From NCBI RefSeq assembly GCF_010729895.1, contig NZ_AP022612.1, forward strand, positions 1,922,001 through 1,986,000: a DNA stretch of 64,000 nucleotides, given 5' to 3'. Position numbers and translations under genes: made by a program. Within the stretch, counting starts at the first letter, position 1; each line of letters begins with the position of its first letter. Of this stretch, positions 49,737 to 58,375 are shown piece by piece. Source of the DNA: Mycolicibacterium confluentis. Its GTDB lineage: Bacteria > Actinomycetota > Actinomycetes > Mycobacteriales > Mycobacteriaceae. The notes below the pieces were generated by a model, which worked only from the letters and a program-made list of their open reading frames with translations, ran no database searches and was not told where the DNA came from.

Positions 49737-52207
49737 CGGACCGGCACCTGCGGCAACGGCAGCAACGGCAGCGCCGTGCGGAACTGCCCCTCGGCCACCG
49801 GATCGCGCCCCTGAAGCCACGGATCACGATAGGCGGCAACGGATTTGGCCATCCTCCTGTCGAGTCCGGTGACCACGTCCTCGGTGCCGTCCACTACGAC
49901 GGCGCGGATGTGCTCGATCCCGCGCCGCGGCACCCACGCATACGTGCGCTCCAGCCAGTTGGCATCCTCGCGGTAATACTGCAGGAACCGTCCGGTCAGC
50001 GTGATCACCTCCTCGGGGGTGTCCACCGTGGCCAGCAGGTCGCCCTTGCGGATGTGCGCGCCCGCGGCGCCGCCCACGTAGATCTCCCAGCGACCCCCGT
50101 CGACGGCGACCACACCGAGGTCCTTGCACAGCGCCTCGGCGCAGTTGCGGGGGCATCCGGTGACGGCGAGCTTCATCTTGGCCGGGCTGGCCAACCCCTG
50201 ATAACGCTCCTCGATCGCGATGCCCAGGGCGGTCGAGTCGCCCAGTCCGAATCGACAGAAGTCACTTCCCACACAGGTTTTCACGGTGCGGAAGCTCTTG
50301 CCGTAGGCGTACCCCGAGGGCATATCCAGGTCGGCCCACACCGCGGGCAGGTCCTCTTTGCGCACGCCCAGCAGGTCGATGCGCTGTCCGCCGGTGCACT
50401 TGATCATCGGGATGTCGTACTTCTCGGCCACGTCGGCGATGCGGCGCAGTTGGCCCGGTGTGGTGACGCCGCCCTTCATCTGCGGGACGACCGAGAACGT
50501 GCCGTCGCGCTGGATGTTGGCGTGCACGCGGTCGTTGATGAACCGAGCCGAGGTGTCATCGACGAACTCGTCGGCCCACATCATCTCCAACAGGGACGAC
50601 AACGCCATTTTGGAGTTGGCATCCGGCTTGCCGTCGGGGGCCAGTGCCGCGAACACCGAAGAGACGGAATGCAGTTCGAACTCGCGGATCATCCGCATGA
50701 GCGTCGGCTTGTCGTACGGGATGCTCGGGACGTACCACGACGCGGAGGGGTCCTCGGTGGCCGCGCCGCCCGCGGCCCACTCGACGACCTGGGTCACCAG
50801 TTGGCGGCACGCGCCACAACCCTTACCGGCTTTGGTCTTCGCCATGACGCCGGGCACCGACGTGGTGCCCTGGGCCACGCAGTCCACGATCGCGCACTTG
50901 GGCACGCCGTTGCAGTTGCAGATCTGCGCGTCGTCGGCCAGTTCGGCCACCCCGACCTCGACGTCGGGCGTGCCGAGGTCGAACATCAGCGACACCCGTT
51001 CGTCGGGCAGGGGCAGGCCATTGTCGAACGCCTGGGTCAGGAACGACACCTTGCTGACGTCTCCCACCAGGGTCGCGCCGACCAGCTTGCCGTCGCGGAT
51101 CACCACGGTCTTGTAGACGCCGTGCCGCGGTTCGCTGTACTGGACGAACTCGTCGTCGGGGTGTTCGGGGTGTTTGAGGCCCATCGCGGCGACGTCCACG
51201 CCGGCGACCTTGAGCTTGGTGGCCACCCGCGAACCGTGATACGCGGCGCTGCGGTCGGTTTCGGTGATGTGGTCGGCAAGCACCTTGGCCTGCTCCCACA
51301 GTGGCGCGACCAGGCCGTAGACCTGTCCACGGTGTTGGGCGCACTCGCCGACGACGTAGACGTCGTCGTCGTCGACCGAACGCATGTGGTCGTCGGTGAC
51401 GATCGCACGCTCGACGGTCAGGCCCGCGCGCTGCGCCAGGCCGACGTTGGGTCGGATCCCCGCGGCGATCACGAGCATGTCGCAGTCCAGCATCCCGCCG
51501 TCGGCGAACCGAACGCCGGTCAGGACCCCGTCTTCGACGACGACCTCGGTGGTGCGCTTGTCGACATGCACACCGATGCCGAGATCCTCGACGGACCTGC
51601 GCAGGATCGCACCCGCGGCATCGTCGAGTTGGGCGTTCATCAGCGTCGAGCCCGCGTGCACCACATCGACTGTCAGGCCGCGGTTCTGCAGGCCGCGGGC
51701 TGCCTCCAGACCCAGCAGGCCGCCGCCGATCACCACCGCCCCGCTGTGGTCGGCCGCCGCGGCGATCATCGCCGAGGTGTCATCCAGGGTGCGGAATCCG
51801 AAGACACCGTCGACCAGGTTCTTGTCGTCGGCCCACAGCCCGGCCATCGGCGGGAAGAACGAGCGGCTCCCGGTGGCCAGGATCAGCTTGTCGTAGCGCA
51901 TCCGGGTGCCGTCGTCGGCGTGCACCATATGCGCGAAGGTGTCCAGGCGCACCACGCGCACCCCGGCCCGCAGGGCGATGCCGTTGTCGCGGTACCAGTC
52001 CAGGCCGTTGAGGTAGATCTCATCCGGATCATCCTTGCCGGCAAGGACATTCGACAGCAGGATGCGATTGTAGTTTCCGTAGGGTTCGTCGCCGAAGACC
52101 GTGATGTCGAACGCCGCACCACCGCCGCGGCTCAGGATCTCCTCGATGGCCCGGATACCGGCCATCCCGTTGCCCACGACCACCAATTGTGGCCTGCGCC
52201 CGCTCAT
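49733..52207 (-). CDS. nirB: nitrite reductase [NAD(P)H] large subunit NirB
   Basis: 824 residues. The order is: FAD motif (VVVGNGMAGIRAIEEIL) and NAD-binding GGGLLGLEAARGL; BFD-like [2Fe-2S] region with CNCNG, and CGACRQLV; then the siroheme/[4Fe-4S] sulfite/nitrite reductase half with the Cys pairs TCVGSDFCRFG and GCPRNCAEALC. It reduces nitrite to ammonium in six electrons. The ATG overlaps the previous gene by 1 bp (TGATG), so it is coupled both upstream and to nirD. Confidence 0.96.
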   Translation of the reverse strand: MSGRRPQLVVVGNGMAGIRAIEEILSRGGGAAFDITVFGDEPYGNYNRILLSNVLAGKDDPDEIYLNGLDWYRDNGIALRAGVRVVRLDTFAHMVHADDGTRMRYDKLILATGSRSFFPPMAGLWADDKNLVDGVFGFRTLDDTSAMIAAAADHSGAVVIGGGLLGLEAARGLQNRGLTVDVVHAGSTLMNAQLDDAAGAILRRSVEDLGIGVHVDKRTTEVVVEDGVLTGVRFADGGMLDCDMLVIAAGIRPNVGLAQRAGLTVERAIVTDDHMRSVDDDDVYVVGECAQHRGQVYGLVAPLWEQAKVLADHITETDRSAAYHGSRVATKLKVAGVDVAAMGLKHPEHPDDEFVQYSEPRHGVYKTVVIRDGKLVGATLVGDVSKVSFLTQAFDNGLPLPDERVSLMFDLGTPDVEVGVAELADDAQICNCNGVPKCAIVDCVAQGTTSVPGVMAKTKAGKGCGACRQLVTQVVEWAAGGAATEDPSASWYVPSIPYDKPTLMRMIREFELHSVSSVFAALAPDGKPDANSKMALSSLLEMMWADEFVDDTSARFINDRVHANIQRDGTFSVVPQMKGGVTTPGQLRRIADVAEKYDIPMIKCTGGQRIDLLGVRKEDLPAVWADLDMPSGYAYGKSFRTVKTCVGSDFCRFGLGDSTALGIAIEERYQGLASPAKMKLAVTGCPRNCAEALCKDLGVVAVDGGRWEIYVGGAAGAHIRKGDLLATVDTPEEVITLTGRFLQYYREDANWLERTYAWVPRRGIEHIRAVVVDGTEDVVTGLDRRMAKSVAAYRDPWLQGRDPVAEGQFRTALPLLPLPQVPVR

Positions 52208-52560
52208 CAGACCTCCACCAGACCCAGGTCGACGACGACGCTTCCCGACACACCCCTTGGCGCACTGACATACAACTCCAGCACGGTGTCGGCCAGCAGA
52301 TCCTCGACCACGCGCAGCGCGACGTGGGTGGCGCCCTTGGCGGCAATGGGGAACCAGCGCATGGGTTTTCCGTCGCGGAACAACACCACGCTGACCATCT
52401 GCTTGGTCGAGTTCCCCCCGCGGAAGTACACCGGTTGGCTCACGGTGCCCGCGGGCACCACGTAGCGCAGTGACTCATCGAGCAGGACTGGATCGGAGTA
52501 CCCGTTGCCCTCGAACTCGAAGGCGCCCTGCAGAAAGTGTGGTGTGCTGCCGTCCGACAT
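52207..52560 (-). CDS. uncharacterised small protein of the nitrite reductase operon
   Basis: 117 residues, mostly beta-strand. Conserved-looking stretches are YVVPAGTVSQPVYFRGGNST, MVSVVLFRDGKPMRWFPI, and VVEDLLADTVLELYVSAPRG. There is no Cys or evident catalytic motif, no signal peptide and no membrane helix. It is the first gene of the nirB-nirD operon (TGATG overlap with nirB). I recognise no functional domain. Its placement suggests an accessory or regulatory role in nitrate/nitrite metabolism. Confidence 0.8.
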   Translation of the reverse strand: MSDGSTPHFLQGAFEFEGNGYSDPVLLDESLRYVVPAGTVSQPVYFRGGNSTKQMVSVVLFRDGKPMRWFPIAAKGATHVALRVVEDLLADTVLELYVSAPRGVSGSVVVDLGLVEV

Positions 52561-52783
52561 GGGTCGAAGCTAGGTCCGATGTGTTTCCATCGGGTTGCGC
52601 AGGTGAGTCACCGACGAATACCCCTGCGCACCGCGCCCGAGTGCTCACCGTGAGGCCGAAAGCCCTGTGAGCCGCAATTGACCTTTCGGTCATGAACGTG
52701 CAACGGATGCGGAATCCGCAGGCCGTAGACCTGGAGACGACGCGAGAACCACCCCTGCATTCACGATCTTCGAAAGGCTGCCG
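52561..52783. promoter_or_regulatory. divergent control region between the nirB operon and narK
   Basis: 223 bp. A GlnR-like pair reads GCAAC-n6-GAAAC on the - strand (52583-52598), similar to the actinobacterial GlnR consensus half-sites. Two other dyads are CTCACCGTGAG (52644-52654) and TGACC-TTTC-GGTCA (52679-52692). Such elements fit nitrogen-responsive control by GlnR and possibly NnaR, known regulators of nitrate assimilation in mycobacteria. No regulator gene is in the cluster. The GlnR-like site is only 23 bp from the - strand start. Confidence 0.45.
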
Positions 52784-54232
52784 ATGCCCACCCTGTCCGC
52801 CACGGTCCCGGCCCGATGGAAACGCTCCCGTGACATCGAGCATTGGGACGCCGAAGATGTCGTGGCCTGGGAGAATGGCAACTCCAAGATCGCCAGGCGC
52901 AACCTGATCTGGTCGATCGTCGCCGAGCACGTCGGCTTCTCAATCTGGTCGATCTGGTCGGTCATGGTGCTGTTCATGCCGCAGGACGTCTACCACATCG
53001 ACGCGGCGGGCAAGTTCTTCCTGGTCGCGATGCCCACCCTGGTGGGCGCGTTCATGCGGATTCCGTACACCATCGCCCCGGCGAGGTTCGGCGGCCGCAA
53101 CTGGACCGTCGTCAGCGCCCTGCTGCTTCTCATCCCCACCGTGCTGACCTGGTATGTCATGAGCAACCCGGGCACGTCCTACACGACGTTCATGATCGTC
53201 GCGGCGGTCGCGGGTTTCGGCGGCGGCAACTTCGCGTCGTCGATGACCAACATCAACGCGTTCTACCCCCAGCGACTCAAGGGCTGGGCGCTGGGCCTCA
53301 ACGCCGGCGGCGGCAACATCGGCGTCCCGGTGATCCAACTGATCGGCCTGTTGGTGATCGCCACGGTCTCCAACACCGCGCCGCACGTGGTCTGTGCCAT
53401 CTACCTGGTGCTCATCGCGTTGGCCGCCCTGGGCGCCGCGCTGTTCATGGACAACCTGCGCAATCAGCGCTCCAATCTGGGCGCGCTGGCCGAGGCCCTG
53501 CGATTCCGGCACTCCTGGGTCATGAGCTTCCTGTACATCGGCACGTTCGGATCCTTCATCGGCTTCTCGTTCGCGTTCGGCCAGGTGCTGCAGATCAACT
53601 TCCTCGCCGGCGGGGACACCGCGGCGCAGGCGTCGCTGCACGCGGCACAGATCTCGTTCGTCGGCCCGCTGCTGGGCTCGATCTCGCGCCCCTTCGGCGG
53701 CCGTCTGGCCGACCGCATCGGAGGCGGGCGGATCACGCTCTACACGTTCGTGGCGATGATGTTCGCCGCGGGCATCCTCGTGGTCAGCGGCGTGCTCGAC
53801 GACGCCATGGCGGGCGCGCCGACCAGTGCGCAGATGGTCGCCTACGTCGTCGGGTTCATCCTGCTGTTCATCCTTTCGGGCATCGGTAACGGGTCGACCT
53901 ACAAGATGATCCCGTCGATCTTCGAGGCCAAGGCGCAGGGTCACGATGAGTGGAGTCCGTCCGAGAAAGCCGCGTGGTCGCGCGCGATGTCGGGGGCGCT
54001 GATCGGCTTCGCCGGTGCCGTCGGTGCGTTGGGCGGCGTGTTCATCAACATCGTGCTGCGTGCGTCCTACGTCAGCGACGCCAAGTCCGCCACCAACGCG
54101 TTCTGGGTGTTCCTCGGCTTCTACGTGGTGTGCGCGATCGTGACGTGGTTCGTGTTCCTGCGGATGAAGTCCGCGGCACCCACCGGCGAGCGCCTGCGCT
54201 CCTCGGTGTCGGCACCCGTGGCGGCCGGATGA
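52784..54232 (+). CDS. narK: NarK/NasA-type nitrate/nitrite transporter (MFS)
   Basis: 482 residues with about twelve membrane helices. The nitrate-signature glycine motifs are GFGGGNFASSMTNINAFYP in TM5 and ALGLNAGGGNIGVPV in TM8-region terms of the NNP family. It moves nitrate into (or nitrite out of) the cell. ATG 52784 has GAAAGG upstream. The stop overlaps the nitrate reductase start (ATGA), so uptake and reduction are co-translated. Confidence 0.93.
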   Translation: MPTLSATVPARWKRSRDIEHWDAEDVVAWENGNSKIARRNLIWSIVAEHVGFSIWSIWSVMVLFMPQDVYHIDAAGKFFLVAMPTLVGAFMRIPYTIAPARFGGRNWTVVSALLLLIPTVLTWYVMSNPGTSYTTFMIVAAVAGFGGGNFASSMTNINAFYPQRLKGWALGLNAGGGNIGVPVIQLIGLLVIATVSNTAPHVVCAIYLVLIALAALGAALFMDNLRNQRSNLGALAEALRFRHSWVMSFLYIGTFGSFIGFSFAFGQVLQINFLAGGDTAAQASLHAAQISFVGPLLGSISRPFGGRLADRIGGGRITLYTFVAMMFAAGILVVSGVLDDAMAGAPTSAQMVAYVVGFILLFILSGIGNGSTYKMIPSIFEAKAQGHDEWSPSEKAAWSRAMSGALIGFAGAVGALGGVFINIVLRASYVSDAKSATNAFWVFLGFYVVCAIVTWFVFLRMKSAAPTGERLRSSVSAPVAAG

Positions 54233-57200
54233 TCCGAAGCGCCCAGGCGACAAGAACAGCCTGCTCGTACTGCGGGGTGGGGTGCGGGATCTCAGTCGAG
54301 ACCCGGCCCGACCCCGACACGGGCGCGCCGGTGATCGCTCGGGTCAGTGGTGACAAGCTGCACCCGGCCAACCACGGCCGGTTGTGCACCAAGGGCGCCA
54401 CACACGCCGAGTTGATGGCCGCGGCCGACGGACGGTTGACGACGGCACTGCTGAGGCTCGACCGTGGTGCGGACCCCGTCGCGGTGCCGGTCGACGATGC
54501 CGTGGCCGAGGCCGCGGCCAGGCTGCGGGCCCTCATCGACGAGCACGGACCCGACGCCGTCGCGCTGTACGTGTCCGGGCAGATGTCCATCGAGGCCCAA
54601 TATCTGGCGACCAAGCTGGCCAAGGGTTTTCTGCGGACCGTGCACATCGAGTCCAACTCGCGCCTCTGCATGGCCAGCGCCGGAACGGGATTCAAACAAT
54701 CGCTGGGCGCCGACGGCCCGCCGGGCTCCTACGCCGACTTCGACCGCGCCGACCTGTTCTTCGTGATCGGCTCGAACATGGCCGACTGCCACCCGATCCT
54801 GTATCTGCGGATGGCCGAGCGCCTGAAAGCCGGCGCGACGTTGATCGTCGTGGACCCACGGCGCACCACCACCGCCGAGAAGGCCGATCTGTTCCTGCAG
54901 ATCAGCCCGGGCACCGACCTCGCACTGCTGAACGGAATCCTGCACCTGCTGGTGGAGAACGGCGACATCGACCACGATTTCATCGCCGAACACACCGAGG
55001 GCTGGGCGGGCATGCCCGAGTTCCTGGCCGACTACTCGCCGGACCGGGTGGCCGAGATCACCGGACTCTCCGAGGCCGACATCCGCGAAGCGGCCGCAAT
55101 GATCGCTGCGGCCGGGGACTGGATGTCGTGCTGGACCATGGGGCTCAACCAGAGCACGCACGGCACGTGGAACACCAACGCGATCTGCAACCTGCACCTG
55201 GCGACCGGCGCGATCTGTCGTGAGGGCAGCGGGCCGATGTCGCTGACCGGTCAGCCCAACGCCATGGGCGGCCGCGAAATGGGTTACATGGGAGCGGGTC
55301 TGCCCGGCCAGCGCAGTGTCCTGGTCGACGACGACCGGACGTTCGTCGAGGCGCTGTGGGACCTCGAGCCGGGCACCATCCGCCGCGACGTCGGGCCCGG
55401 CACCGTCGCGATGTTCGAGCAGATGGCGGCCGGCGAGGTCAAGGCCTGCTGGATCATCTGCACCAATCCCGTTGCGTCGGTGGCCAACCGGGCGACTGTG
55501 ATCGAGGGACTGCGCAAGGCCGACCTGGTGATCACGCAGGACGCGTACAGCGACACCGCGACCAACGCCTATGCCGACATCGTGCTGCCCGCGGCGCTGT
55601 GGGCCGAATCCGACGCCGTGATGGTCAACTCCGAACGAAACCTGACGCTGCTGCAGCAGTCCATCCCGGCCGTGGGGGAGGCGCGGCCGGACTGGGAACT
55701 GATCTGCGATGTCGCCCAACACCTCGGTTTCGGTGAGCATTTCGCGTTCAAGTCCAGCGAGCAGGTGTTCGACGAGATCCGGCGATTCCACAACCCCCAG
55801 ACCGGTTACGACCTGCGTGGTGCCAGTTATGAGCGGCTGCGCCGCACCCCGCTGCAGTGGCCGTGCCCGCCCGAGGACGCCCCGGGAGGCGGCGATGACC
55901 GGCATCCGGTCCGCTACCTCAACGACGGCGTGAGCCAGTACCTGTTCGTCGACGCCGACGGTCGTCAACCCCGCCTGGCGTTCGCCACCCCGTCGCGGCG
56001 CGCGAAGTTCTACGCCCGGCCCCACCTGAATCCGGCCGAGATGCCTGATGAGGCGTATCCGTTGACGCTCAACACCGGCCGCCTCCAGCATCAGTGGCAC
56101 ACCATGACCAAGACCGGTCGCGTCGAGAAGCTCAACCGACTCAACCCTGCGCCGTTCGTTGAAGTCCATCCCGACGATGCCGCCGCGCACCTCATCGCCG
56201 ACGGCCAACCGGTGGAGTTGACGACGCGGCGGGGCCGGGCCGTCCTGCCCGCCGTCGTCACCGACCGCGTGCGCCGGGGCAGCATCTGGGCGCCGTTCCA
56301 CTGGAACGACACCCACGGCGCCGACCTGACCGTCAACGCCCTGACCAACGACGCCGTCGACCCCGATTCACTGCAGCCGGAGTTCAAGGTCTGCGCCGTG
56401 CACGTGCGCCCAGTGGCGGCCGACCACCCGCTGATCGCAGCGTTCGGCCTGCAACATCAGCAGCCGCCCGTCCTGACCGAGGACGAGAAGATTTATCTGG
56501 CAGCGCTTCTGGGTGCCGTCGCGGCCGGGTCCCCGGGAGTCCCGGTGCTGCCCGAGACGGCGCCGGTGCGCGCGCAGGTCCGCCTGTGGGTCAACGGCCG
56601 ACTCGCCGGTGCGCATTCGCGCCTGACTCCTGAGATGGCCGCACCGGAGGAGGCCGCGGTCTCGGGTCCGTTGGTGGTGTGGGCCTCCCAGACCGGCACC
56701 GCCGAGGAGTTCGCGGCCCGGGTCGCCCAGCAGTTGGGCGCCGGCGCGCGCCTGGTGGCCATGAACGACTGCACCGTGGCGGACCTGGTCGCGGCGCGCG
56801 AGGTTGTCGTGGTCACCTCGACATTCGGCGATGGCGGACCGCCCGACAACGCCGCCGACTTCTGGGACCGCCTGCGCGCACCCGATGCGCCCACCCTGAC
56901 CGGACTGCGGTACGCCGTGCTTGGTGTCGGCGACCGCGCCTATGACGAGTTCTGCGGCTACGCCAAGGCCCTCGATGCGCGGCTGTCCGACCTGGGCGCA
57001 ACCAGGATGTTCGAGCGCGCCGAGTGCGAGGCCTACGACGACGACCCCATGACGGCCTGGGCCGAGCAGGTCACCTCTGCACTCGCCCGGACCCCGTCGA
57101 CCGCGCGCCCCAAGGCCGCCGCCGAACCGTTCACCCGCGCGTGGCCGTTGCCCGCACCCCTGGTCCGTAACGTGCGGCTCACCCCGGGCGGCGCGGCAAA

Positions 57201-58239
57201 AGAGGTGCGCCAGTTCGGATTCGACATCTCCGCACACGTCGCCGAGCACGGCGTCGGTTACGCCGCGGGCGACTCGCTCGGCGTGTTCGCCGTCAACAGT
57301 GACTACGCGGTGAACGCCTGGCTGTCCGCGACCGGGATGTCCGGCACCGAGGTCGTGGTGGTCGACGGAGCGGAGACCAGCCTGCGTGAGGCGCTCACCA
57401 CGTCCTATGACATCTGCCGCGTCACTCCCGGGCTGCTGAGCTTCGTCGCCGAACAGTGCGGAGACAAGTCGGCCGCCAAGACGCTGCGTAAGGGCGGTTG
57501 GTTGTCCAACCGCAATGCGCTGGACGTGCTGCGTGAGATGCCCGTGCGCGCCGATCCCGAACGCTGGCAGGAGGTGCTGGTGCGCCTCACGCCGCGGCAG
57601 TACTCGATCTCGTCGAGTCCGTTGGTGAGCCCGCACGAGATCCAGTTGACGGTGTCGGTGGTGCGCTACCGCGGCAGTGACGGCGGTGCGCGGGGCGGGG
57701 TCGCGTCCACGTTCCTGGCCGATCGGGCCGACGGTGCGGGCGTGCCGGTCTTCCTGCAGAGGTCCCCGCACTTCCGTCCGCCCGCCGACGCGCAGACCCC
57801 GATGATCATGGTGGGGCCCGGCACCGGGGTCGCGCCCTTCCGGGCGTTCCTGCAGGAGCGCCGCGCGCTCGGCCATCCCGGGCGCAACTGGCTGTTCTTC
57901 GGAGACCAGCACCGGGCCGAGAACTTCTACTACCGCAGTGATCTCGAGGACATGGTGGCCGACGGCCTGCTGAGTCAGTTGGACCTGGCGTTCTCGCGCG
58001 ATCAGAAGAAGCGCGTGTACGTACAGCACCGGATGCGTGAGGCCGGCGAGCAGTTGTGGCGCTGGCTCGAGGACGGCGCGCACTTCTACGTGTGCGGGGA
58101 CGCGACGCGGATGGCCAAGGACGTCGACGACACCCTGACCGAGATCATCAGGGCACACAGTGGGATGTCGAATGAGGCTGCGCACGAATACAAGCGGATG
58201 CTGATCGCCGACAAGCGTTACGTGCGCGACGTCTACTGA
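54229..58239 (+). CDS. nasN: diflavin assimilatory nitrate reductase (NasN type), molybdopterin-flavodoxin-FNR fusion
   Basis: 1336 residues. (1) ~1-790: bis-MGD molybdopterin oxidoreductase with N-terminal [4Fe-4S] Cys C12, C15, C19 and C53, and NSRLCMASAGTGFKQSLGADG-type substrate channel, split here. (2) ~815-960: flavodoxin/FMN domain (VVWASQTGTAEEFAARV, TSTFGDGGPPDNA). (3) ~990-1336: CysJ-like FAD/NADPH reductase domain (RQYSISSSP at ~1122, GPGTGVAPFRAFLQERR at ~1193, FYVCGDATRMAKDVD). It should therefore reduce nitrate directly with NADPH, without a partner reductase. Such an enzyme (NasN) is known in M. smegmatis. ATG 54229 sits in the narK stop. Confidence 0.92.
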   Translation: MIRSAQATRTACSYCGVGCGISVETRPDPDTGAPVIARVSGDKLHPANHGRLCTKGATHAELMAAADGRLTTALLRLDRGADPVAVPVDDAVAEAAARLRALIDEHGPDAVALYVSGQMSIEAQYLATKLAKGFLRTVHIESNSRLCMASAGTGFKQSLGADGPPGSYADFDRADLFFVIGSNMADCHPILYLRMAERLKAGATLIVVDPRRTTTAEKADLFLQISPGTDLALLNGILHLLVENGDIDHDFIAEHTEGWAGMPEFLADYSPDRVAEITGLSEADIREAAAMIAAAGDWMSCWTMGLNQSTHGTWNTNAICNLHLATGAICREGSGPMSLTGQPNAMGGREMGYMGAGLPGQRSVLVDDDRTFVEALWDLEPGTIRRDVGPGTVAMFEQMAAGEVKACWIICTNPVASVANRATVIEGLRKADLVITQDAYSDTATNAYADIVLPAALWAESDAVMVNSERNLTLLQQSIPAVGEARPDWELICDVAQHLGFGEHFAFKSSEQVFDEIRRFHNPQTGYDLRGASYERLRRTPLQWPCPPEDAPGGGDDRHPVRYLNDGVSQYLFVDADGRQPRLAFATPSRRAKFYARPHLNPAEMPDEAYPLTLNTGRLQHQWHTMTKTGRVEKLNRLNPAPFVEVHPDDAAAHLIADGQPVELTTRRGRAVLPAVVTDRVRRGSIWAPFHWNDTHGADLTVNALTNDAVDPDSLQPEFKVCAVHVRPVAADHPLIAAFGLQHQQPPVLTEDEKIYLAALLGAVAAGSPGVPVLPETAPVRAQVRLWVNGRLAGAHSRLTPEMAAPEEAAVSGPLVVWASQTGTAEEFAARVAQQLGAGARLVAMNDCTVADLVAAREVVVVTSTFGDGGPPDNAADFWDRLRAPDAPTLTGLRYAVLGVGDRAYDEFCGYAKALDARLSDLGATRMFERAECEAYDDDPMTAWAEQVTSALARTPSTARPKAAAEPFTRAWPLPAPLVRNVRLTPGGAAKEVRQFGFDISAHVAEHGVGYAAGDSLGVFAVNSDYAVNAWLSATGMSGTEVVVVDGAETSLREALTTSYDICRVTPGLLSFVAEQCGDKSAAKTLRKGGWLSNRNALDVLREMPVRADPERWQEVLVRLTPRQYSISSSPLVSPHEIQLTVSVVRYRGSDGGARGGVASTFLADRADGAGVPVFLQRSPHFRPPADAQTPMIMVGPGTGVAPFRAFLQERRALGHPGRNWLFFGDQHRAENFYYRSDLEDMVADGLLSQLDLAFSRDQKKRVYVQHRMREAGEQLWRWLEDGAHFYVCGDATRMAKDVDDTLTEIIRAHSGMSNEAAHEYKRMLIADKRYVRDVY

Positions 58240-58296
58240 GCCGCCACCGACCTGAGTTCGGCGAGTGACTCGCGGCCGATTCGGACGCCACGACGG

Positions 58297-58374
58297 CGCA
58301 GCCGGCTGGGCTGGCGGCCACAACACCCGACGCTGCTCGACGACCTCAAGGCCGGGCACGACTTCGAGCAGTGA
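58297..58374 (+). pseudogene. possible relic of an SDR/epimerase C-terminus
   Basis: After the nasN stop, 136 bp precede ilvD. In the nasN frame the last stretch reads LGWRPQHPTLLDDLKAGHDF then a stop. This closely matches the typical C-terminus of NAD-dependent epimerase/dehydratases (LGW-P--P-LL-DL--GH). No start or Rossmann motif is present, so it would be the remnant of a deleted gene. The match is short, and chance is possible. Confidence 0.4.
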
Positions 58375-58375
58375 G

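Noticed and set aside
49910..52465. 851-codon + strand frame opposite nirB
   Set aside because: Antisense shadow; all nirB cofactor motifs are on the other strand.
53950..54228. Upstream extension of the nitrate reductase frame inside narK
   Set aside because: Arg-rich shadow of narK; the conserved N-terminus starts at the ATGA junction.
54292..56316. 674-codon - strand frame opposite the nitrate reductase
   Set aside because: Antisense shadow with no motifs; the + strand frame carries the FeS Cys and Mo-cofactor motifs.
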